A stretch of DNA of 64,000 nt, taken from assembly GCF_000724625.1 (NCBI RefSeq), contig NZ_CP007139.1, positions 3,844,001 to 3,908,000 of the forward strand, given 5' to 3'. The position numbers and the translations under genes are program-made. Below, in pieces: positions 33,341-41,716 of the stretch. Position 1 is the first letter of the stretch. The number at the start of each line of letters is the position of its first letter. The notes below the pieces were generated by a model. The model saw only the letters and a list, made by a program, of their open reading frames with translations. It ran no database searches and was not told the DNA's origin. This DNA is from Fimbriimonas ginsengisoli Gsoil 348 (GTDB lineage Bacteria; Armatimonadota; Fimbriimonadia; Fimbriimonadales; Fimbriimonadaceae).

Positions 33341-33594
33341 GGAGCTTCGGAAAGGATATCGGCGACGATGTCACTGGTTAAGGTCGGCATGTCGGCTCCT
33401 ACCGTGAGCACGGGAAGGCCGGTTATCGGGTCGCGTACGATTTCCACCGAACCACGTCTCACTGAGGCAGGGGTCATGATAACTCTGCCTCCCTCCAATT
33501 CAACTTCCAGTTCGTCTCCAGGGCGGATGTGCAACCGCTTCCTAATGCTGTTAGGAAGGACGACCTGCCCTTTGGTCGAAACCCGGGTAATCAT
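33337..33594 (-). CDS. AbrB/MazE-type antitoxin
   Basis: The 85-residue protein has a swapped-hairpin AbrB DNA-binding domain: MITRVSTKGQVVLPNSIRKRLHIRPGDELEVELEGGRVIMTP. Such proteins repress their own operon and neutralise the PIN toxin through the C-terminus (about 50-85). It precedes vapC and overlaps it by 4 nt, the normal antitoxin-toxin order. Confidence 0.88.
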   Translation of the reverse strand: MITRVSTKGQVVLPNSIRKRLHIRPGDELEVELEGGRVIMTPASVRRGSVEIVRDPITGLPVLTVGADMPTLTSDIVADILSEAP

Positions 33595-33644
33595 AGTAAG
33601 ACAATCTTACCTCCGGAAGGATTTGCCTGAGTTCGCTGCCGCGT

Positions 33645-33678
33645 AACGTCTCAGGGTCAGGGCCCTGAGACGTTTTTT
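33645..33678 (+). terminator. Orphan intrinsic terminator downstream of VapBC
   Basis: AACGTCTCAGGG (33645-33656) pairs with CCCTGAGACGTT (33663-33674), followed by a run of six T's from 33673. It points to + strand transcripts, yet the nearest + gene upstream is lepB, 750 bp away beyond the oppositely oriented toxin-antitoxin pair. It may be the original terminator of trmD-rplS-lepB, or of an unseen small RNA. Confidence 0.75.
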
Positions 33679-33831
33679 CGGAAGCCGGACTGGAGACCGG
33701 CGGTCGTTCCGGATCAGACTCCTCGGGACTATGGACCCCTTCCGAGGACTGCCTCCGTTCTGTGCACGGTCTTGTGCATGGCATGGCCCGAACCTTGTCG
33801 CAGAGAGCCGCAAAGGCGCGGCGCAACGACC

Positions 33832-36693
33832 ATGACCTCTTCAAACCGACCAAGAACTCTCCTAACCTGCGTGCTGGGTGTGCTCGCGCTTCAAAGCGCG
33901 TCGGCCCAAGCTCCCAAGATCACTTCGTACACGGCATCTCAGGGCATGTCGTACGCGGGAAGCCCGATCACCCTTTCCTGGACCGTCACCGGTTCTCCCA
34001 CTCTTTCGCTCAGCGGCATCGGAGCGGTTTCCGGTTCCTCCATCGTCGTCTCGCCCCTAGCCACCACGAGCTACACCCTCACGGCTAAGAACGCATCGGG
34101 AACGGTGAGCGCGAGCCTGAGCATCGCAGTCAGTCCCGCCCCGGCCGCCATGCTCGCGCCCGACTCCACAATCGTCCGACCGGGAGGCGGAACCCGGCAG
34201 ATCCATGTGACTTCGAAAGGCGCTTGGACGGCCCTTCCGCAAGTTCCCTGGATCACGGTTTCCGGACCGGCGAGTGGTAACGGAAACGGGATGTTCACCA
34301 TCAACGTGGGCTCCAACCTCTCCCAAGGAACGCGAGTGGGGAAGGTGATCGTTGCCGGCCAGCAGTGCGCGATCTACCAAGACGGCCAATCTTTCCAGGT
34401 TCACCCTAGGCTTTGGTACACCCCTGGCGACATCGCCAAATTCCAGAAGTGGGCGGTACCGCAAAACCCGACTTACCCGATTCTGATGGACGTGGTCGGC
34501 CAAGCCGTGGCCGCGTACGACACCCGGTTCGGCACCGTAAATTGGAAGGATAACGGCACCTTCACGTTCTCTCCCGAGACGACCGAGGATTACGCCCTCC
34601 TCCTCGCCTTCATGTACCAGCTCGAGACCGACCCGGTGAAGCGGTCCGCTTACGCGGTACGGGCGAAGACGATGTTGATGTACGTCCTGAACAAAGCGGC
34701 GCTCGGCGCCGCTCCGGGAATCCCGTTCCGCGATCCGCACTTCTCCATCAAGGATCGGGCTCGATTCTTCGGCCAAACCTATCCGCTGATCGTCGACTAT
34801 CTCTATCCGATCTTCTCGCCGGTCGAAAAAGCCACGATCCGCAAAGTATTCCTCCGTTGGATCGGCGAGTCGAAGGCCGCCTACGGCGGCAACGGAAACA
34901 ATACGATGGGGATGAAGTTCTCGGCGAACAACTACCAGCTCGCCCACTTTAGGAACGTCACCATGTGGTCGGAGATCATGGATCCGGCCGACGACCCCAA
35001 GGTCGATCCCGCTCAACCGGCCACTACCCTCGGTAATACGCTGCACAGCTACACCGCGTACGCCACGGGACGCTGGCTGAGCGACCTTTGGACCCTTTTC
35101 GACCATGGCCAATGCCAGAACGGGCTGCCGATGGAAGGAACGCTTTACGGCCTCAGTTACGGTTGGTTCCACGACGCTTTGCTGACGATGCATAACACGG
35201 GCCTGGACGACCCGAGCCTTGCCACTCCGCAGATGGGGATGGTGACCAGTTCCTTCTGGAACGACTGGCTTGCCGGGTATTTCCACCTGATGGTGAACAC
35301 CCCCGCGCCTCCCGCCGGCGCGGCGTATCTCGGCAACGTCTTCGAGCAGTTCGGATACTGCGACTTACTTCGAATCTGGTCGATTCCGGAGAACGCCCCG
35401 ATGCTCGCCTCGGCGATCCTGCTCGACCGGTCGATGGGTAATAACGCGCGGGCCGACGCCGAGTATTGGGCGCTTCGAAATAGCCTCGAAGGGGGCCAGT
35501 TCTGGCTCAACCGGGTTCCCGGTCACGGGTGGTTCGGCAATCCCACCGGCAACGAAGCGCCCCAGCAATTCACCGCTCGAGACCCGTTTGCCGCCCCTCC
35601 CACCGACCCTCGCCCAGCAATGGCGAAGGTGTTCGAGTCGAACGGAATCAAGATGGTGATCGGACGAACCGGCTGGGATCCGGCGGCCAGTCTCCTCGCC
35701 TTCAAGTCGTCGTACATCACCGAGAACCATACGACCGGCGACGCCGGAAACTTCTGGTTCTATCGGAAAGGGGCGATGCTCACCAGCAACGTTCGCGGAT
35801 ACACGGGGCAGGACATCCTTAACACCAGCGCCTACGCGAATACTCTGACCATTCAAAACGACGTCCCGAGCGACCTCGCTTGGTTCGAGCCCGAGATCTC
35901 CGCCCGTGGCGGCCAGTGGATCTTTGGCCAGGCGACCGGCGACCCCACCATGCTCACGAGTAACGGTCCGGGCTATCTTGCCGCCGATACGAACCTCACT
36001 AAGCTCTACAACCGAGTCACGAACAAGTCGTCCGTTACCGACGTGAAGCTTGCTACCCGGACCCTGATTTGGCTTCAGCCCGACTACGTGGTGGTTTACG
36101 ACCGCGCCAAGACCGGCAAGGCGAACCGCTTCAAGCGATTCAACCTGCATCTTCCGGCGATGCCGACGGTGCAAGGGAACAAGGCGATGGCATTAGCTCC
36201 GAACGCGGAGCGGCTCTACGTGACCTCGCTGCTGCCCGCGAACGGGATGCTCGTTCCCGCCGTCGACGTGGCCGACGGGCAGGCGGTGGGTGAGACGATG
36301 AAGGCGCACTTAACCATCGAAGATCCTTCCAATCCGCTCGACGTGCGCTTCCTTCACGTCATCCAGGGCGCCGATACCGGCGTCTCTCAAGCGGCGGCCC
36401 AACTCCTCTCGAGTAGCGCGGGAACGCCGTTGGAAGGGGCCACGATCGGAACGAACGCCGTGCTTTTCCCGCATGACCTTATCACGGCGGCCAACCCGTT
36501 CGCTGCGATGTCGTACACCGTTCCAGTGCAAATCGCCACCCACTACATCGCCGGTCTAAGTCCGAATATGACCTACGACATTACGGTGGCGACCGTGGCC
36601 GGAGGAAAGACCTTCACGATCACGCCGGGTACCCACTTCATGACCGACAAGGCGGGAGTCCTGGTCTTCCAGTCCGGCCAGATCGTCCCGTAA
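33832..36693 (+). CDS. Large secreted Ig/BACON-heparinase-like protein
   Basis: The 953-residue product has a signal peptide (about 1-26), an Ig-like beta domain (about 29-100; SYAGSPITLSWTVTGSPTLSL), a BACON-like domain (about 115-190; TSKGAWTALPQVPWITVSG), an alpha/alpha-toroid region (about 200-560) and a C-terminal beta-sandwich of the heparinase II/III type (about 600-950). That arrangement occurs in polysaccharide lyases acting on uronic-acid glycans, but catalytic residues were not identified, so activity is inferred. BACON domains usually bind glycans or mucin. ATG 33832 was chosen for the signal peptide; no clear ribosome site is seen. The gene stands alone, followed by a repeat region. 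Confidence 0.72.
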   Translation: MTSSNRPRTLLTCVLGVLALQSASAQAPKITSYTASQGMSYAGSPITLSWTVTGSPTLSLSGIGAVSGSSIVVSPLATTSYTLTAKNASGTVSASLSIAVSPAPAAMLAPDSTIVRPGGGTRQIHVTSKGAWTALPQVPWITVSGPASGNGNGMFTINVGSNLSQGTRVGKVIVAGQQCAIYQDGQSFQVHPRLWYTPGDIAKFQKWAVPQNPTYPILMDVVGQAVAAYDTRFGTVNWKDNGTFTFSPETTEDYALLLAFMYQLETDPVKRSAYAVRAKTMLMYVLNKAALGAAPGIPFRDPHFSIKDRARFFGQTYPLIVDYLYPIFSPVEKATIRKVFLRWIGESKAAYGGNGNNTMGMKFSANNYQLAHFRNVTMWSEIMDPADDPKVDPAQPATTLGNTLHSYTAYATGRWLSDLWTLFDHGQCQNGLPMEGTLYGLSYGWFHDALLTMHNTGLDDPSLATPQMGMVTSSFWNDWLAGYFHLMVNTPAPPAGAAYLGNVFEQFGYCDLLRIWSIPENAPMLASAILLDRSMGNNARADAEYWALRNSLEGGQFWLNRVPGHGWFGNPTGNEAPQQFTARDPFAAPPTDPRPAMAKVFESNGIKMVIGRTGWDPAASLLAFKSSYITENHTTGDAGNFWFYRKGAMLTSNVRGYTGQDILNTSAYANTLTIQNDVPSDLAWFEPEISARGGQWIFGQATGDPTMLTSNGPGYLAADTNLTKLYNRVTNKSSVTDVKLATRTLIWLQPDYVVVYDRAKTGKANRFKRFNLHLPAMPTVQGNKAMALAPNAERLYVTSLLPANGMLVPAVDVADGQAVGETMKAHLTIEDPSNPLDVRFLHVIQGADTGVSQAAAQLLSSSAGTPLEGATIGTNAVLFPHDLITAANPFAAMSYTVPVQIATHYIAGLSPNMTYDITVATVAGGKTFTITPGTHFMTDKAGVLVFQSGQIVP

Positions 36694-36694
36694 C

Positions 36695-36910
36695 GTGGCA
36701 CTGGCTTCCAGCCAGTGTGTCCCAGGGGCATCCTGCCCTTGGCTCATGTGTCCCTCGACCACGATGGTCGTGGGACACATGGGTTGGAAGCCCATGCCAT
36801 GTGGCACTGGCTTCCAGCCAGTGGGTCCCAAGGGCATCCTGCCCTTTGCCCTTTTCACACGACCAGGATGGTCGTGATACACACGGGCTGGAAGCTGGTG
36901 CCACGTTCAG
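36695..36910. repeat. Two 106-bp-spaced copies of a GTGGCACTGGCTTCC element
   Basis: GTGGCACTGGCTTCCAGCC starts at 36695 and 36801; each is followed by GGGTCCC(A)GGGGCATCCTGCCCTT-like sequence and a CGACCA..TGGTCG inverted repeat. Both units fold on themselves (CTGGCTTCCAGCCAG; GGGCATCCTGCCC). An apparently related block lies at 405-470. Translating the unit gives an ASSQ(C/W)VP-type phrase on the + strand and PTG/SQCHVTGR-type text on the other, the kind of false protein text made by dispersed repeats. Confidence 0.75.
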
Positions 36911-36914
36911 CCCG

Positions 36915-37622
36915 TTACGTGGTTGAAACCCGCGCATGGGCGTCCATCACTTCCCGTGGAATATCGACATGTTCGATAAAATCCCGGCCCTTGGGGCCGT
37001 AACCGGCGGGAGCGTCTTGGAGGCGCGGGATCTCTCCCAGGAGCAGGGATAGAAAGCGCTCGAACGGCCACTGATCTTCGGGATGCAAGACTCCGTCGAC
37101 CATCTCGGGAACGAACGGCGCGTGACTGATGAACTGAGGGGCGGCCTCGCCCCGCCATGAGCGCTCGAACGAGGCGTGGGTTCGCCGCTGCATGGTGGGG
37201 TCTTGGATCAGCAGAAGCGAACGAGGCGAACGCCCTAAATCGGCGAGGAGCCGTTTGCATTCGAGGGCATTCGAACCGCAATTCGTGGAGCGGTTCTCGA
37301 TCAGTATTTTCTCGGCCGGGACTCCGTGGCGGACGGTCAGGACGTCCGCGATGATCTCCGCTTCCGGGCGGCCATCGACCGGTATCGAGTTCAAGTCGGG
37401 GCAACCACGAACGGATTCATACAGCCATGGCGTCGAATGGCCGATACCGCCCGACACCAGGATTTCGTCTGCCAAACCTTGGTCCAGTGCCTCCGCCGCC
37501 GCTTTTGCCGTCACCAGCAAGCTACTCCCCAGGAGCACGATCAAATCGACCGGTTCTAGCTCGTCGCGACGGGCCAAGAAGCGGGCGACGGTGTTGAGGT
37601 CGGCATCCGAGCTTGGCACCAA
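36915..37622 (-). CDS. YdcF-type DUF218 protein
   Basis: The 235-residue protein has the DUF218/YdcF Rossmann-like fold: VDLIVLLGSSLLVTAKAAAEAL near the start, DEILVSGGIGHSTPWLYES in the middle, and PAEKILIENRSTNCGSNALECKRLL, the NxxTxExA-like motif of the SanA/YdcF/ElyC family. YdcF binds S-adenosylmethionine; ElyC and SanA are membrane proteins of the envelope. This copy has no membrane segment, so the cytoplasmic YdcF-like group fits best. Reaction unknown. Confidence 0.78.
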   Translation of the reverse strand: MVPSSDADLNTVARFLARRDELEPVDLIVLLGSSLLVTAKAAAEALDQGLADEILVSGGIGHSTPWLYESVRGCPDLNSIPVDGRPEAEIIADVLTVRHGVPAEKILIENRSTNCGSNALECKRLLADLGRSPRSLLLIQDPTMQRRTHASFERSWRGEAAPQFISHAPFVPEMVDGVLHPEDQWPFERFLSLLLGEIPRLQDAPAGYGPKGRDFIEHVDIPREVMDAHARVSTT

Positions 37623-37627
37623 GGCGG

Positions 37628-38581
37628 TTAACCCTTGAACATCGCCTTCAAAATGAAGAACGCGTTTGCCGGCCGCTCGGCTAGGCGGCGAGTGAAGTAG
37701 GGGTACCAGGAGTCGCCAAACGGGACGTAGATGCGCACGTTGTACCCTTCCGCTACCAGGCTGTCCTGAAGGTCTCGCCGGATGCCGTAGAGCATCTGGT
37801 ATTCGAACCGCGACTTATCGATCTTGTTTTCCGCCACAAAGGCGTTGAGCTCACGAATGATCTTCTCGTCCTGGGTGGCGATCGCCGGGTAGTACCCTCG
37901 CAAAAGCAGTTCCTTCGCCTGCTGAACGTAAGCCTCGTCGACCTTCTCTTTCTCTGGGTAGGCGACGCTCGGCGGTTCCAGGTAGGCGCCTTTTACGATG
38001 CGCGTCCGAGCTTGCCACTCGATCACCTGCTCGACGTCTTTCGGCGTTCGATACAGGTAGCTCTGAAGGACGGTGCCGGTGTTCGGGTAGTCGGGCCGTA
38101 CTCGCCCGATCATCGCCATAGTGCGGTCGGTGTAGTCCGACGACTCCATGTCGATCCGCACGAAGTTGTGGAACCCTTTCGCCACTTCCAGCACGTCGCG
38201 GTAGTTCTTCTCCGCGAACGCTTCTCCCTGATCGAGACCGCACTGGGTCAGCTTGATCGAGATATTCAGCGGCTCCGGACCGACCGGGTTGGCGTTGTAA
38301 TCTCTCACCACGGGGACCTGTGCAATCCGTTCCAGCATCTGGATGTAGGTCGCTTTCGCGTCCAACGCTTCCTGCTCGGATCGGGTGTTTTCGCCAAGGT
38401 AGTCGAGGGAGATTCGAAGCCCTTTGGCCAACAGCGCTTCGCTGGCTTTAATCGCTTCCTCGAGGGTGTCACCGGCGATGAATCGCCGGACGAGGGGACG
38501 AAAGAGGAAGGAGCGGCGAACCATTCGCTCGACGAGCGGCAGGGAAGACGTCTTAAGCACAAACGTGCGCGCGAGCGACAT
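37628..38581 (-). CDS. Proline dehydrogenase (monofunctional)
   Basis: The 317-residue FAD enzyme oxidises proline to pyrroline-5-carboxylate at the membrane. The PRODH barrel is visible through ISLDYLGENTRSEQEALDA, NISIKLTQCG, FVRIDMESSDYTDRTM, VLQSYLYRT and VKGAYLEPPSVAYPEKEKVD, ending in RRLAERPANAFFILKAMF. ATG 38581 starts MSLARTFVLKT; an upstream frame to 38761 lacks similarity. There is no fused P5C dehydrogenase (PutA) and none in the window. On the minus strand TACAAT (38599-38594) sits 12 bp before the ATG, so the mRNA may have almost no leader. Confidence 0.88.
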   Translation of the reverse strand: MSLARTFVLKTSSLPLVERMVRRSFLFRPLVRRFIAGDTLEEAIKASEALLAKGLRISLDYLGENTRSEQEALDAKATYIQMLERIAQVPVVRDYNANPVGPEPLNISIKLTQCGLDQGEAFAEKNYRDVLEVAKGFHNFVRIDMESSDYTDRTMAMIGRVRPDYPNTGTVLQSYLYRTPKDVEQVIEWQARTRIVKGAYLEPPSVAYPEKEKVDEAYVQQAKELLLRGYYPAIATQDEKIIRELNAFVAENKIDKSRFEYQMLYGIRRDLQDSLVAEGYNVRIYVPFGDSWYPYFTRRLAERPANAFFILKAMFKG

Positions 38582-38909
38582 TGGTCGCCGGTTATTGTAC
38601 CGGCTGGTATGCCGTGAAGACATGAGGCCCGCTGTCGGCCATTTGGCAACGATTGGAAAGCGTCTAATTACGACCCTTGGGCAGTGTCTAGTTAGATCTC
38701 GGCGCCCTTGGGTGTTGGCGCGGCGATTCTGGTCGTATCCGCCACCATCCGCCGCTCGCACGCGCCATGCAAAGCCAATGGGCCGAAGGACCCAGGGCTA
38801 AGGGCGAGCGTCTTCGACGAGAAGCTGGCGTCGATAAATCGACAAACGGGGAATCGCACGTCTTGCTTTGTTCGTACGTCCTCTACAATAGGAAGTTAGA
38901 CACTCCGGA
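38582..38909. other. Divergent gap of 328 bp between proline dehydrogenase and kinase
   Basis: I see no gene. The minus strand has TACAAT close to the proline dehydrogenase ATG. The plus strand has TACAAT at 38884-38889 before the kinase ATG, with TTGCTT 15 bp before it. In between is a weak inverted pair TCTAATTA/TAGTTAGA (38662-38697). Confidence 0.5.
38884..38889 (+). promoter_or_regulatory. Candidate -10 element (TACAAT) of the kinase gene
   Basis: TACAAT lies 20 bp before the ATG of the Ser/Thr kinase; a -35-like TTGCTT (38863-38868) is 15 bp upstream. The predicted leader would be only about 14 nt. Spacing is short, so the -35 assignment is doubtful. Confidence 0.35.
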
Positions 38910-40712
38910 ATGAGCAGTCCCCCAACCACGCTTGGTCAATACCAAATCATCCGGGAGATCGCGCGCTCGAACGACATCGTTTACGAAGCGTACGATCCCC
39001 TGATGAATCGTCGCGTCGCCGTGAAAGAGCTGGCGATGCCGACCGGGATGACCGACGCTCAAAAGGCCGACCGCATCAGCCGCTTCAAGCGGGAGGCTCA
39101 GGCGGCGGGGACCCTCAATCACACCAACATCATGACGGTCTATTCGTTCGCCGAGGAGGCGGGCCGGATCTTCATGGCGATGGAGTATCTGGACGGCCAC
39201 ACCCTCCGGAACGAGATCGACACCAAAGGGTTCGTCCCGATCGATCGGGCGATTCAGATCGCCTTGGCGGTGTTGGAAGGTCTGGGGCATGCCCACAGCA
39301 AGGGCGTCATCCACCGCGACATCAAGCCGGACAATATCCAGATCCTCTCGAACTCCGAGGTGAAGATTACCGACTTTGGAATCGCGCGCCTCACCTTCCA
39401 GCCGAACCTCACGATGGACGGCCAGGTGTTCGGCACCCCCAGCTACATGTCGCCGGAGCAGGTGGTAGGCCGCGACATCGACGCCCGGAGCGACCTGTTC
39501 AGCCTTGCGGTGGTGCTGTACGAGATGATCTCGGGGAGCAAGCCGTTCCCTGGCGACAGCGTCGTGAGCATCACCTACGCGATCATGAACAAGGAGCCGC
39601 AGCAGCCGACGCAGGCGACTTGGTCGCTGTGGCAGGTGCTGTCGCGAGCGCTCGACAAGAGCCCGCAGCTTCGATACGCCAGCGCGGCCGACATGATTGA
39701 GGCGCTTCGAGATGCCGAACGGCAGGCGGTGAGCGGCACGATGGGGAACCAGCCGGCGCAGACCGGCTCTTACGCGCCGTACGGCACTTACACTCCAGCC
39801 GTGGCGGCTCCGCCGCCGGTGCCGTATTCCCAGCCGCCCAGCCCGTATCCCACGGCGTACAACCCGTACCAGCCTCAGCCGCCGGTACACCAGACCCCTT
39901 ACGGATACAACACGACCGGTTATCCGGTGCAGCAGAGCCCCTACGGCCTCGGACACACGATGCCGCCCCCCGGGCCGCTGCCGATCTACTACCCGCCCCC
40001 TCCCCGCCCGCCGCTCCTGAAGCCGGAAACCATCGTCTTCCTGCGCAAAATGGCGATTGCGGCTTTGATCTTGGGAGCTTTGTTCGCCCTGGTCTTTGTT
40101 GGCTTCTTCGCGCTCGTCAACTCGTTCCAGCACACCGCTTCGCTGCAGAAGGACCGCACGATCGCGAGCCAGATCTCCAGCCTGGATCCGCATCTCACGC
40201 TCGAGGATCGGATCGACAAGGCGAATCAACTTCTGAGCCAGCTTCCGGTGAGAAGCCGGCCCGAATCTGCGCGCGCGGTGGCCGCCATTTACGAACAGGT
40301 GGGGAAACGGGCGCTGGCCGAAAACGACACGGCGAGCGCCGAGGGATACTTCAAGAAAGGGATCGACCTCGATAAAAGCAATCCCAAGCTCTACTCGAAC
40401 CTCGGAAAGCTGTACGAGACGATTGCATTCAAGGACGCCTCCGACCTCACCACGCAGGCGAACCTGCTCGTGCAATCGGGCGATAACTGGATCCACGCCC
40501 AGGAAATGGAGACCGATCCGCAAATGCGCGACCAATACGGCGAAGCCGGGGCGGCGGCTTTGGTCTCGGCCGCCCAACGAATGCAGCAAGCCGGCTCCGT
40601 CTCTTCCGTCGATCTCCGCGACATGCTCTACCGAGCCCGAGACGCCGCCCCCCCCACCTCATCCGCCCGGGGCGTCATCCAGCAAATGCTAACCCAGCTC
40701 GGCGGCCAATAA
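38910..40712 (+). CDS. Membrane Ser/Thr protein kinase (PknB-like) with TPR-type tail
   Basis: The 600 residues contain an N-terminal eukaryotic-type kinase domain (about 8-275), a Pro/Tyr-rich linker (about 285-370), one transmembrane helix (about 381-405, MAIAALILGALFALVFVGFFALV) and an extracytoplasmic helical domain of TPR type (about 410-600; ASAEGYFKKGIDLDKSNPKLYSNLGKLYE). Catalytic motifs are complete: VAVKEL (ATP Lys), HRDIKPDN, ITDFGIAR and GTPSYMSPEQ. In place of the PASTA domains of PknB, an external TPR-like domain may sense or bind partners. It likely acts as a signalling kinase at the cell membrane. It is convergent with the SDR gene. Confidence 0.9.
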   Translation: MSSPPTTLGQYQIIREIARSNDIVYEAYDPLMNRRVAVKELAMPTGMTDAQKADRISRFKREAQAAGTLNHTNIMTVYSFAEEAGRIFMAMEYLDGHTLRNEIDTKGFVPIDRAIQIALAVLEGLGHAHSKGVIHRDIKPDNIQILSNSEVKITDFGIARLTFQPNLTMDGQVFGTPSYMSPEQVVGRDIDARSDLFSLAVVLYEMISGSKPFPGDSVVSITYAIMNKEPQQPTQATWSLWQVLSRALDKSPQLRYASAADMIEALRDAERQAVSGTMGNQPAQTGSYAPYGTYTPAVAAPPPVPYSQPPSPYPTAYNPYQPQPPVHQTPYGYNTTGYPVQQSPYGLGHTMPPPGPLPIYYPPPPRPPLLKPETIVFLRKMAIAALILGALFALVFVGFFALVNSFQHTASLQKDRTIASQISSLDPHLTLEDRIDKANQLLSQLPVRSRPESARAVAAIYEQVGKRALAENDTASAEGYFKKGIDLDKSNPKLYSNLGKLYETIAFKDASDLTTQANLLVQSGDNWIHAQEMETDPQMRDQYGEAGAAALVSAAQRMQQAGSVSSVDLRDMLYRARDAAPPTSSARGVIQQMLTQLGGQ

Positions 40713-40737
40713 GCCTAAAAAGGCCGCACGAGCTCCC

Positions 40738-40787
40738 CTACGCCGAAGGCGTGTAGCCGGCGCTACGCCGAAGGCGTGTAGCCGGCG
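40738..40787. repeat. Exact tandem repeat, 2 x 25 bp
   Basis: CTACGCCGAAGGCGTGTAGCC(GGCG) occurs at 40738-40762 and again at 40763-40787. Each unit is itself partly palindromic (CGCC-GAA-GGCG; GGC-TACACGCC on the other strand). It separates the convergent kinase and SDR genes and may block transcription in both directions; related GCCGGCTACAC words are at 15238 and 61950. Confidence 0.75.
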
Positions 40788-40810
40788 CCTACGTGTGCCG
40801 CCCGCCGTAC

Positions 40811-41590
40811 TTAACCCAGCCCGCGGGTTAGCCCGCCGTCTACCAAGAGGCTCGTTCCCGTGACGTAGCTTGCCGGCTTCGAGCACAGGAACGCCACGGC
40901 GGCGGCGATCTCCTCCGGGGCGGCGAGGCGGCCGATCGGGACGTCTGCGCCTTGCTTCGCCAACGCCTCTTCCGGCGAAATCCCCTCGCGCTCGGCTCGG
41001 ATATCCGCCAGATGACGCTGGCGGTCGGTCAGCGTGCTCCCCGGCAGAACGCCGTTCACGGTGATTCCGTGAGGTGCCAGCTCCAAGGCTTGCAACCGGG
41101 TCAAGGCCATCAAGCCCGAACGTAGGGTGGACGAGATCGGGAGGATGCGGCTTGGCTCTTTCGCGACGTAGGACGTGATATGCACGATCCGGCCCCAACC
41201 CGCGTCCTGCATCCCCGGCGAGACCGCCCGTACCAGACGCACGATATTCATGAGGGTGCTATCGAACCCCGACTGCCACTGCTCGTCCGAGATCGCGTCG
41301 AGCGGGCCTGCGGGCGGGCCGCCGGTGTTGGTCACCAGGATATCGACCGGGCCGAGATCCTGCTGCGTCTGCTCGACCCACCATGCCAGGTCCTCGGCGT
41401 CCGATACGTCCACCACGTAGGATCGGGCTTCGTCTCCAAGCTGCGACGTCGCCTGCTCGAGGGTTTCCTCGTTCCGTCCGCAGATCGAAACCCGGCACCC
41501 TTCTTGGGTCAACAATTGGGCAATCGCGAACCCGATTCCCTTGCTTGCCGCCGCTACCATGGCGACTTTTCCTTGAAGACCGAAATCCAT
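40811..41590 (-). CDS. SDR-family protein with non-canonical active site
   Basis: The 259-residue protein has a good Rossmann nucleotide site (AAASKGIGFAIAQLL), NAG-like TNTGGPPAGPLD and the C-terminal GTSLLVDGGLTRGLG of classical short-chain dehydrogenases. At the catalytic position, Ser (HITS) is followed 13-17 residues later by SSTLRSG in place of Tyr-x-x-x-Lys. A Y and K do appear just after the Ser (SYVAKEP) but not in the normal spacing. This marks a known atypical SDR branch (TNTGGPPxG group), whose reaction is not well defined. It cannot be given a substrate. Confidence 0.82.
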   Translation of the reverse strand: MDFGLQGKVAMVAAASKGIGFAIAQLLTQEGCRVSICGRNEETLEQATSQLGDEARSYVVDVSDAEDLAWWVEQTQQDLGPVDILVTNTGGPPAGPLDAISDEQWQSGFDSTLMNIVRLVRAVSPGMQDAGWGRIVHITSYVAKEPSRILPISSTLRSGLMALTRLQALELAPHGITVNGVLPGSTLTDRQRHLADIRAEREGISPEEALAKQGADVPIGRLAAPEEIAAAVAFLCSKPASYVTGTSLLVDGGLTRGLG

Positions 41591-41716
41591 GGCTCATTAT
41601 CTCCAAACGCGCCGCCAAAACGTTCTCGAGTTCGGCAAACTCTATGCGTCCAGAATGAGTGATGGAATCTTTGTATTTCACCGATAACTAGAAACAGACG
41701 ACCACGTCTTCTCCCG

